A stretch of DNA of 35,369 nt from an uncultured Clostridium sp. GTDB lineage: Bacteria; Bacillota; Clostridia; TANB77; CAG-508. Position numbers and translations under genes: made by a program. The notes beneath the pieces were generated by a model, which saw only the letters and a list, made by a program, of their open reading frames with translations, searched no databases and was not told where the DNA came from. Positions 14,904 to 20,680 of this stretch are shown piece after piece. Where the stretch lies: assembly GCA_900553405.1 (NCBI GenBank), contig USDF01000012.1, positions 1-35,369 of the forward strand, in the 5' to 3' direction. Position 1 is the first letter of the stretch. Every line of letters begins with the position of its first letter.

Positions 14904-15149
14904 ATGGAAGATAGAGATTTAATCGAAAATGAATTATTAGTAATTAAAGGTGTATGTGATTTATATCTTCATGGAACAATAGAATCTTCTACTGCTGAAG
15001 TTCACATGGCTTTTAAAGATGCTTTAAATGAATCTTTAAATATTCAAAACAAAATTTATAATCTTATGAAAGAAAAAGGATGGTATAAAACTGATACTGC
15101 TGAACAAACTAAAATTGATACTGTTAAACAAAATTTCATAGGTAAATAA
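14904..15149 (+). CDS. CotF-like spore coat protein
   Basis: 81 residues with the CotF-family hallmark QNKIYNLMKEKGWY near the C-terminus. It has the helical pattern LLVIKGVCDLYLHGTIESS, where CotF proteins have a helix that packs in a ferritin-like bundle. An AGGAGG site overlaps the end of the preceding gene. The two genes look like an operon ended by the terminator at 15155-15194. A structural coat role is inferred from family. The C-terminal 15 residues beyond KGWY are not conserved-looking. Confidence 0.8.
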   Translation: MEDRDLIENELLVIKGVCDLYLHGTIESSTAEVHMAFKDALNESLNIQNKIYNLMKEKGWYKTDTAEQTKIDTVKQNFIGK

Positions 15150-15154
15150 AATTT

Positions 15155-15194
15155 AAAACCTCTGTTAATTAAGTGTTTCGTTAACGGAGGTTTT
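15155..15194 (+). terminator. Terminator of the CotF-like pair
   Basis: AAAACCTC-T-GTTAA (15155-15168) pairs with TTAAC-G-GAGGTTTT (15181-15194), with one G-U pair and a 12-base loop. Confidence 0.8.
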
Positions 15195-15199
15195 ACTTT

Positions 15200-15269
15200 G
15201 TGGCAATAGTGGCAATAGGGCCGCCCCTTTTTGACACAAAAAAGTCAAAAATAGGCGACCCTACTGGTA
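15200..15269. repeat. GC-rich inverted repeat, degenerate copy (3' of trmL)
   Basis: GGCAATAGGGCCGCCCC followed by TTTTTGAC (from 15211) pairs imperfectly with GTCAAAAATAGGCGACCC (15244-15261). The core is the same as in the perfect copy at 15829-15895. A 9-base tandem duplication, GTGGCAATA twice, starts at 15200. It lies between the convergent coat and trmL genes. Confidence 0.75.
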
Positions 15270-15275
15270 GCAAAT

Positions 15276-15776
15276 TTATTTATTAAAATATTCGCTTGTT
15301 TCTTCTAGGTTTTCAAAGTTTTTATGTTTCAAGACTTCATATATAACTATTGCTACTGAATTAGATAAATTTAAAGAACGAAGCATACTTCTCATTGGAA
15401 TTCTAATTGTTTTGTCTAAATATTTTTTTAGTAAGTCTTCTGGTAATCCCTTTGTTTCTTTTCCAAATAATAAAAATACTTCATCAAATTTTTCATATTC
15501 TACATCTGAATAACAAGTTTGTCCTTTTGTTGTTACAAAATATATATTGTTTTCTTCTGGTTTATATTTTTTTAAAAATTCTTCTAAAGATGAATGTTTT
15601 TCTATGTCTAATTTATCCCAATAATCAAGTCCTGCTCTTTTTAATGTTTTATCTGTTATTTCAAACCCCAGTGGCTCAACTAAATGTAATTTTCCTCCTG
15701 TTGCAGCACATGTTCTTGCTATATTTCCTGTATTTTGTGGTATTTCTGGTTCTACCATTACAATGTTAATTTTCAT
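15276..15776 (-). CDS. trmL: tRNA (cytidine/uridine-34 2'-O)-methyltransferase, TrmL family
   Basis: SPOUT-class SAM-dependent enzyme that 2'-O-methylates the wobble base of certain tRNA-Leu. The 166 residues are close to the family's 155-160. Motifs seen are VEPEIPQNTGNIARTCAATG (N-terminal, with the catalytic Arg), LLFGKETKGLP and the knot segment IRIPMRSMLRSLNLSNSVAIVIYE. AAGGAGAGAATTAA precedes the ATG and a consensus promoter lies at 15801-15829. It stands alone, bracketed by two GC-rich inverted repeats of the same family. Confidence 0.95.
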   Translation of the reverse strand: MKINIVMVEPEIPQNTGNIARTCAATGGKLHLVEPLGFEITDKTLKRAGLDYWDKLDIEKHSSLEEFLKKYKPEENNIYFVTTKGQTCYSDVEYEKFDEVFLLFGKETKGLPEDLLKKYLDKTIRIPMRSMLRSLNLSNSVAIVIYEVLKHKNFENLEETSEYFNK

Positions 15777-15800
15777 TTAATTCTCTCCTTTATCTCTAGC

Positions 15801-15829
15801 ATTATATTCTAACAAAAATAAAAAGTCAA
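15801..15829 (-). promoter_or_regulatory. Promoter of trmL
   Basis: Minus strand TTGACT (15824-15829), 17-base spacer and TATAAT (15801-15806). The -35 box touches the edge of the 67-nt palindrome. Confidence 0.8.
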
Positions 15830-15895
15830 CGTGGCAATAGGGCCGCCCCTTTTTGACATTTTTTGTGTCAAAAAGGGGCGGCCCTATTGCCACGT
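15829..15895. repeat. Perfect 30-bp GC-rich inverted repeat between divergent promoters
   Basis: Left arm 15829-15858 and right arm 15866-15895 are perfect complements around the 7-base loop TTTTTTG; the core is AGGGCCGCCCC. It is far richer in G+C than the surrounding DNA. It lies upstream of both trmL and the radical SAM gene, so it is not a terminator of either. The same core sits in the degenerate copy at 15200. Confidence 0.95.
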
Positions 15896-16105
15896 TTTAC
15901 GAATTTTTGTTTGACTTTTGTGATATACTATGTTATATTATTTATACGAACATTATTTTGATTATTTAAAATAGTCAATCAAATAATTTGTATTTTTTCG
16001 CAACACTGTATGCCTTTATAAATTAAACAAACTAAAAATACTAGAAAGGTTTATAGGTAAAACCTTATTTAAAAACCTAAATATTTATACAAAGAGTGAA
16101 ATTAA
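15896..16105. other. Leader region of the radical SAM operon
   Basis: After the promoter at 15911-15939 there are about 165 bases before the first ATG with no gene. A weak hairpin AAGGTTTTACC-type sequence is seen around 16045-16067 (AAGGTTTATAGGTAAAACCTT). No known riboswitch was recognised. Confidence 0.4.
15911..15939 (+). promoter_or_regulatory. Predicted promoter of the radical SAM/DUF4130 operon
   Basis: TTGACT (15911-15916), a 17-base spacer and TATATT (15934-15939). Confidence 0.7.
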
Positions 16106-17438
16106 ATGGATATTCTTGAAAAATTAAAAATATTAGCAGATTCAGCAAAATATGATGCTTCTTGTAGTTCTTCTGGAAGCAAACGTTCAAATACAAAGGA
16201 TGGAATTGGAAACGGAGATGTTTCTGGTATTTGTCATAGTTGGCGGAGCTGATGGCAGATGTATTTCTCTTCTTAAAATTCTAATGAGTAATGTCTGCAT
16301 TTATGATTGTAAATATTGTATTAACAGATGTACAAACTCTGTTAAAAGAGCTACCTTTACTCCTAGAGAAATTGCTGATTTAACTATTGCCTTTTACAAA
16401 CGTAATTATATAGAAGGTTTATTTTTAAGTTCTGCTGTAATAAAAAATCCAGACTACACAATGGAACGTTTATATGAGGCAATTTTTATATTAAGAAAAG
16501 AATATAATTTTAATGGTTATATCCACGTAAAAACTATTCCTGGTGCAAGTAAAGAATTAATTGATAAATTAGGTCATTTAGTAGATAGAACAAGCATTAA
16601 CATTGAGCTTCCTTCTAATGATAGCCTAAGACTTTTAGCCCCACAAAAAGAAAAAATAGGAATTCTAACTCCTATGCAATATATTTCAAAGGAGATAAGC
16701 ATTTCTAAACAGGAAAAATCAAAATATAAAGAAAAATTCGTGCCAGCAGGTCAAACTACTCAATTAATTGTAGGTGCAACTCCTGAAACAGATTTGAAAA
16801 TTATGAAATTGTCTAAAAGTTTATATAATAAATTAAGTTTAAAGCGTGTTTATTATTCTGCCTATGTTTCTATTAATGAAGATAGCAATTTACCTGTACT
16901 TTCTTCTCCACCACTTCTTCGAGAAAATAGACTTTATCAAGCAGATTGGCTTATTCGCTTTTATGGTTTTAAAATTGACGACTTATTAGATGAAACTCAT
17001 CCAAACTTTCATACTATGTTAGACCCTAAATGTGATTGGGCTCTTCGTAATTTGCAACATTTTCCTATAGAAATTAATAAAGCTGACTATAATACTTTAT
17101 TAAAAGTTCCAGGCATTGGTGTTATTTCTGCAAAACGTATTATTACTGCAAGAAGAGAATTTAATTTAACTTTTGAGAATTTAAAAAAACTTGGAATTGT
17201 ACTAAAACGTGCTCGTTATTTTATTACTTGTAACGGAAAATATTATGACCCTATTAAGCATTTTAACGAGAATTTTATTGCTCAAAATTTACTTTTTTTA
17301 GAGCGTACATCCACATCTTCTTTAAACTATGTGCAAACTTCTTTATTTGATAATATTTCAAATGCAGATAATTTCATTTTTGACGCACTTTTACCAACAA
17401 AGGAGGATAAACAAAAATGTTTAACTGGAATAATATAA
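16106..17438 (+). CDS. Putative DNA modification/repair radical SAM protein, frameshifted near N-terminus
   Basis: The family (TIGR03916 type) is tied by gene context to uracil-DNA-glycosylase-like proteins; its reaction is unknown. Translation from ATG 16106 gives the family's N-terminus (MDILEKLKILADSAKYD, SGSKRSNTK, VSGICHSW) but meets TGA at 16250. The rest continues in the +1 frame from about 16248 (ADGRCISLLKIL). One extra base in 16241-16250 explains this. Downstream is intact: CIYDCKYC (4Fe-4S cysteines), INIELPSNDSLRLLAPQKEK, VPAGQTTQLIVGATPETD, and a C-terminal helix-hairpin-helix (LLKVPGIGVISAKRI) for DNA binding. It overlaps the DUF4130 gene by 22 bases. If the extra base is real the gene may be inactive; an ATG at 16152 would give a wrong-frame N-terminus. 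Confidence 0.88.
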
Positions 17439-18175
17439 ATAAAACTTACGTATATGATGGCTCTTTTGAAGGACTTCTTAGCATTGTTTTTAATTGTTAT
17501 ATAAATAAAAACATACCTTTAAAAATTGTAGAAAAAAGTAATTTAGAAATAAATTTTTTAGATGAAATTGAAGAGCAAATAACTAATTATGAACATTCTG
17601 ATAGAATATTTCATGGAATTATTAAAAGTATTTCTTACGATACTTTGTATAATAGTTATTATGCTTTTCTTTCTAATACAAAAAATAAAGAGATTAATAT
17701 TGTAAAATATCTTTTAAATGGTTTTGTTATTGGTCCTAAAATTGATACTATGCTTTCTATCGATTTTGTATTTGCTGTGCATTCTATGCGAAAAAAAATG
17801 TTACATGAAGCTCATAAATTTAAAGGATTACTTCGTTTTATCCAAATAAAAGAAAATCTATTTTATGCTTCTATTCACCCTGATAACAATATAATCGAAA
17901 ATTTAGGACATCATTTTATAAATAGATTACCTACCCAAAATTTTATTATTCATGATAAAAATAGAAATATTGCATTTATTTATAATACTAAAGAATATAA
18001 AATAATAAATAATTTTTCTTTGCCATCTTTTACTATTTCAGATGAAGAAAAAAAGTATCAAGAATTATGGTCTACATTTTTTAAGAATATTGCTATTAAA
18101 GAAAGGACAAACAAAAGACTTCAAATGCAATATATGCCTAAAAAATATTGGCAGGACTTAGTAGAACTAAACTAA
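17417..18175 (+). CDS. DUF4130-type putative DNA metabolism protein
   Basis: 252 residues matching the TIGR03915/DUF4130 family, the constant partner of the radical SAM protein upstream and in some bacteria fused to a family 4-like uracil-DNA glycosylase. Seen are the N-terminal YVYDGSFEGLLSIVFNCY, the middle HEAHKFKGLLRFIQIKENLFYASIHPD and HHFINRLPTQNFIIHDKNRNIAFIYN, and the C-terminal LQMQYMPKKYWQDLVEL. AAAGGAGGATAA precedes the ATG within the end of the upstream gene, indicating coupled translation. No glycosylase domain is present here. A role in repair or modification of DNA bases is inferred from family context only. Confidence 0.88.
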   Translation: MFNWNNINKTYVYDGSFEGLLSIVFNCYINKNIPLKIVEKSNLEINFLDEIEEQITNYEHSDRIFHGIIKSISYDTLYNSYYAFLSNTKNKEINIVKYLLNGFVIGPKIDTMLSIDFVFAVHSMRKKMLHEAHKFKGLLRFIQIKENLFYASIHPDNNIIENLGHHFINRLPTQNFIIHDKNRNIAFIYNTKEYKIINNFSLPSFTISDEEKKYQELWSTFFKNIAIKERTNKRLQMQYMPKKYWQDLVELN

Positions 18176-18284
18176 CCATTTTAATATTAAATGTTTTTTA
18201 GTTTAATTTATAACTTTTATCAAAAATTAAAATAAATTATAAACTATTCTTTATAAATATTGATTTTAGCAGAAAAAAGTTCGA

Positions 18285-18303
18285 CATAAAATTGCATTTT
18301 ATG
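18285..18303. promoter_or_regulatory. Operator-like dyad over the -35 box
   Basis: CATAAAA (18285-18291), centre TTGCA, and TTTTATG (18297-18303). It covers the whole -35 box of the promoter at 18292-18320, so a bound protein would block RNA polymerase. Confidence 0.55.
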
Positions 18304-18320
18304 CTATTTTGTGCTATAAT
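18292..18320 (+). promoter_or_regulatory. Promoter of the orphan 318-residue gene
   Basis: TTGCAT (18292-18297), 17-base spacer and consensus TATAAT (18315-18320). Confidence 0.8.
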
Positions 18321-18350
18321 TAATATGTAAGTTATTTACATATTAATTAT
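18316..18350. promoter_or_regulatory. Perfect 15-bp inverted repeat between -10 box and ribosome binding site
   Basis: Arms 18316-18330 and 18336-18350 (ATAATTAATATGTAA and its complement) flank GTTAT. It starts in the -10 box and ends at the ACGGAGGA ribosome binding site. It could be an operator or, in RNA, a hairpin next to the start. Confidence 0.7.
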
Positions 18351-18366
18351 ACGGAGGATAAATTTT

Positions 18367-19323
18367 ATGCTTACATTTGTAAACTTTAATGCTCGGCAAT
18401 TGGCTGTAACTACTGGTTTTAATAGGAAAATCAATAAAATAGCTGAAAGTTTAAGAATCAAAAAGGTATTATATTCTGAAATCATTAATATTGAAGATTC
18501 TAGTTTAGATGTTCTTCTTATTGATGAAAAAATGTATTTTCACAAAATACATTTATATTCTAATTTAGCAACTAAAATGTTAAATGAAGATTTCAGTAAA
18601 TTACTTGATTCCCTTGGAATTTCTAATTTAGGACCCAATTTAAATGTATCTGCTGTTTCTAAGGATTGTAATCTCATTGAAGAAATCAATTCTATATTAA
18701 GCAGAGCTATGGAACTTCTTAACATTGAAAATTCTTCAAATATTGATCGACTTGAAAATAGTTCATCTTCTCAATTTGGAGTCAACCTTGAGAGTTTCAC
18801 CTACAAAGATGTACATGATGCAGTAGAACCTTTAGTAAAAGATTTTATACATAATCTTTTTAACTTTAAGATAATAAATCTTACTAAAAATTCTATTGAG
18901 ATACTAGCCATAACTTCAGACTGTAAATTGTTTCAATATACTATTCAGGTTAGTAGTACATATTCCAATTTTATTAATCGCTATATTTCAGCTATACTTC
19001 CTTATGAATATTTCATAGAAATGAAACGTAACCTTAAAAATCTTGACTTTTCAGCTGCATTAAAAAAAACTCTTCCCATTTATAATTCTAAAAAAGAAAA
19101 ATTAGATACTTGTGGGTTTTTAACATTTCTTTTAAATACTTATAAAAAGGATATAAAGGGTGAAGGTTCCGGTAGTGAAGGATTAAAGAATTTCCATAAA
19201 TTTTTCTTTGATACCTGTACTAACGAAAATGAAGCTATGTCAATGATTAGATCTTGTTATACTCAAGCTAAAACCTATGAACAAAAAAAGCAATTGCTAT
19301 CCAATGAAGAAAAAACTACCTAA
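18367..19323 (+). CDS. Hypothetical protein, 318 residues, no family recognised
   Basis: No known domain was recognised. The protein has no signal peptide or membrane helix and should be cytosolic. An N-terminal half (1-125) mixes strands and helices (VLLIDEKMYFHKIHLYS, helical LIEEINSILSRAMELLNIE). A Ser/Asn-rich linker at about 123-140 separates a second half (145-300) with HDAVEPLVKDFIHNLFNFKI and the repeated-looking helical end. CGGAGGATAAATTTT precedes the ATG. It is monocistronic: strong promoter, two dyads, and a perfect terminator at the stop codon. Four Cys residues in the second half (NSIEILAITSDC, LDTCGF, DTCTNE, RSCYT) are notable. The setting next to XRE regulators suggests an accessory, tightly controlled gene. 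Confidence 0.75.
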   Translation: MLTFVNFNARQLAVTTGFNRKINKIAESLRIKKVLYSEIINIEDSSLDVLLIDEKMYFHKIHLYSNLATKMLNEDFSKLLDSLGISNLGPNLNVSAVSKDCNLIEEINSILSRAMELLNIENSSNIDRLENSSSSQFGVNLESFTYKDVHDAVEPLVKDFIHNLFNFKIINLTKNSIEILAITSDCKLFQYTIQVSSTYSNFINRYISAILPYEYFIEMKRNLKNLDFSAALKKTLPIYNSKKEKLDTCGFLTFLLNTYKKDIKGEGSGSEGLKNFHKFFFDTCTNENEAMSMIRSCYTQAKTYEQKKQLLSNEEKTT

Positions 19324-19337
19324 TTAGGTAGTTTTTT
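19310..19337 (+). terminator. Terminator of the orphan gene
   Basis: Continuous 28-base palindrome (AAAAAACTACCTAA and its complement) overlapping the stop codon and ending in six T. It could act in both directions. Confidence 0.85.
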
Positions 19338-19412
19338 CTTTGTATATTTTTATTTTTTTTTGAAAAAATATCTACTGTTAAGAATTATGTAGTTTACGTT
19401 TACTTTTTAGTT

Positions 19413-19440
19413 TCTGTAAACCTAACCTTATAAATGCTAT
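19413..19440 (+). promoter_or_regulatory. Conserved element upstream of first XRE gene
   Basis: A 28-base segment (TCTGTAAA, ACCTTAT, ATGCTAT as fixed words) matches 23 of 28 positions of 20004-20031 before the second XRE gene. TGCTATAGT at its end looks like an extended -10 box, so this may be promoter plus operator. Confidence 0.6.
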
Positions 19441-19494
19441 AGTCCAAATAGATAAATTTTTACGATTAAATTCATTTTAGAAAGGAGTATATTT

Positions 19495-19821
19495 ATGGCA
19501 GTAGATTATACAGTTATTGGTGAAAGATTAAAAAAAGCTAGAAAAGATAAACATTTAACTCAAGAACAATTAGCAGAAAAAATTGATGTTTCTATTGCTT
19601 TCTTAAGTAGAGTAGAAAGAGGTAGTTCACAAATTAACTTAAAAAGATTAAGTCAAATTTGTCAAATTTTAGAGGTTACTGAAGGAGATATTTTAAATGG
19701 AGCTTCTAGTAAATCCACAAAATATTTAAACTCTGAGTTTGCTGATTTACTAAAAAATTGTTCTTCTGAGAAACAAAAATTAATATATGATATAGCTAGA
19801 GTAATTGCTGAAAATAAATAA
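19495..19821 (+). CDS. XRE-family helix-turn-helix regulator, copy 1
   Basis: 108 residues. Residues 8-62 form a Cro/CI-type helix-turn-helix (IGERLKKARKDKHLTQEQLA with recognition helix SIAFLSRVERGSS), followed by a C-terminal part of 45 residues ending in a helical segment (KQKLIYDIARVIAEN). AGAAAGGAGTATATTT precedes the ATG. It is a close paralog of the gene at 20130 (same start MAVD, same C-terminal plan) and shares its upstream element. It probably represses its own gene and neighbours; the target is not evident. Confidence 0.88.
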   Translation: MAVDYTVIGERLKKARKDKHLTQEQLAEKIDVSIAFLSRVERGSSQINLKRLSQICQILEVTEGDILNGASSKSTKYLNSEFADLLKNCSSEKQKLIYDIARVIAENK

Positions 19822-19871
19822 AAAATAAGAATTTTTATATAATATTTATATATTTATTTTCATAAAAAAGT

Positions 19872-19958
19872 AAAAAGAATCTTTATTTTGAATGAACTTA
19901 ATTATTAGATAAGAAAATTTTACTAATAAAAGTTCAGTACAATTTAAAGATTCTTTTT
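19872..19958. repeat. 87-nt nested inverted repeat
   Basis: Outer arms of 14 perfect bases (AAAAAGAATCTTTA, 19872-19885, and complement 19945-19958), inner arms TGAACTT..ATTAG / CTAAT..AAGTTCA, and a central AT loop. With A-run at the left and T-run at the right it can end transcription from both sides; it could also be a small structured RNA or a miniature mobile element. Confidence 0.7.
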
Positions 19959-20003
19959 GTTTATTTATAATTTGAACTATTTTTCTAATTTGATATATGA
20001 TTA

Positions 20004-20031
20004 TCTGTAAAATTTACCTTATTTATGCTAT
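20004..20031 (+). promoter_or_regulatory. Conserved element upstream of second XRE gene
   Basis: Second copy of the 28-base element at 19413-19440 (23 of 28 identical), here about 100 bases before the start codon in place of 55. Confidence 0.6.
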
Positions 20032-20129
20032 TTTTATAAAATAACGAAATTATTAATTTTCATGCTGTATAAGCACTTATAAATTTCATTTTTCGTTAAT
20101 TATCTTCTAATTAAGAAAGGGTGATTTTT

Positions 20130-20456
20130 ATGGCAGTAGACTTTAGTATTATTGGAAAACGTATTAAAGAAGCTAGGAAGAGAAAAGGATTAACACAAGA
20201 GAAATTAGTAGAACAAATGGATGTCTCTATTGCCTATTTAAGTAAAGTAGAAACTGGGAAAATACATATTAATTTGGAAAGATTATCTCAAATATGTAAT
20301 ATTTTAGATGTTACTGAAGGTGAAATTTTAAATGGTGTTTCTAACAATTCTGAAAAATATTTGAATAATGAATTTAATAATCTATTAAGAAAATGTTCAC
20401 CAAAACAGCAAAAGTTAATTTACAATATATTAAAAGTTATTTTAGAGGAAAATTAA
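20130..20456 (+). CDS. XRE-family helix-turn-helix regulator, copy 2
   Basis: 108 residues from ATG 20130, chosen because AAAGGGTGAT lies 5-6 bases upstream (the longer frame from 20121 overlaps it). The helix-turn-helix is IGKRIKEARKRKGLTQEKLV with SIAYLSKVETGKI as recognition region. The C-terminal part (NNEFNNLLRKCSPKQQKLIYNILKVI) matches copy 1. The tandem arrangement points to local duplication followed by divergence. A stem at 20479-20504 follows. Confidence 0.88.
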   Translation: MAVDFSIIGKRIKEARKRKGLTQEKLVEQMDVSIAYLSKVETGKIHINLERLSQICNILDVTEGEILNGVSNNSEKYLNNEFNNLLRKCSPKQQKLIYNILKVILEEN

Positions 20457-20478
20457 TTCTTATTATTTAAAAAGTAAA

Positions 20479-20504
20479 ATGCACAGGAATTATATCCTGT
20501 GCAT
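20479..20504 (+). terminator. Stem-loop after second XRE gene
   Basis: ATGCACAGGA (20479-20488) pairs with TCCTGTGCAT (20495-20504) around ATTATA. No long T-run follows, so termination may be weak. Confidence 0.6.
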
Positions 20505-20598
20505 TGATATATCTAATTAATATTTTATTTTTTGTACAATTGTATAAGATCTATTCTTTATAAAGCAATATTTTCCACCATTTTTCACTAAAAAATTC

Positions 20599-20627
20599 TT
20601 GAAAAAAGCATCATACTATGTTACTAT
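20599..20627 (+). promoter_or_regulatory. Predicted promoter of pflB
   Basis: TTGAAA (20599-20604), 17-base spacer and TACTAT (20622-20627), about 55 bases before the start. Confidence 0.65.
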
Positions 20628-20680
20628 AAAAATGTATATTGTAAAAAATTAATTAATAATAAAATAAGGAGGATTTATTT

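Larger units (their letters stand above)
19822..20129. other. 308-base gap between the XRE genes
   Basis: No gene. It contains the nested hairpin at 19872-19958, the conserved element at 20004-20031 and a weak inverted repeat TAACGAAA (20042-20049) / TTTCGTTA (20091-20098) in the presumed leader of the second XRE gene. Confidence 0.5.

Noticed and set aside
15200..15895. CRISPR array or insertion-sequence ends around trmL
   Set aside because: There are only two inverted-repeat units without regular spacers, and no transposase lies between them.
16152..16247. ATG at 16152 as true start of the radical SAM gene
   Set aside because: The first 32 residues from there are in the wrong frame; the family N-terminus is encoded from 16106 in another frame, which points to a frameshift.
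16241..16252. Programmed +1 frameshift as in the RF2 gene
   Set aside because: The site TGG CGG AGC TGA lacks the CTT TGA slippery context and the well-placed upstream Shine-Dalgarno word; a simple base insertion or sequence error is more likely.
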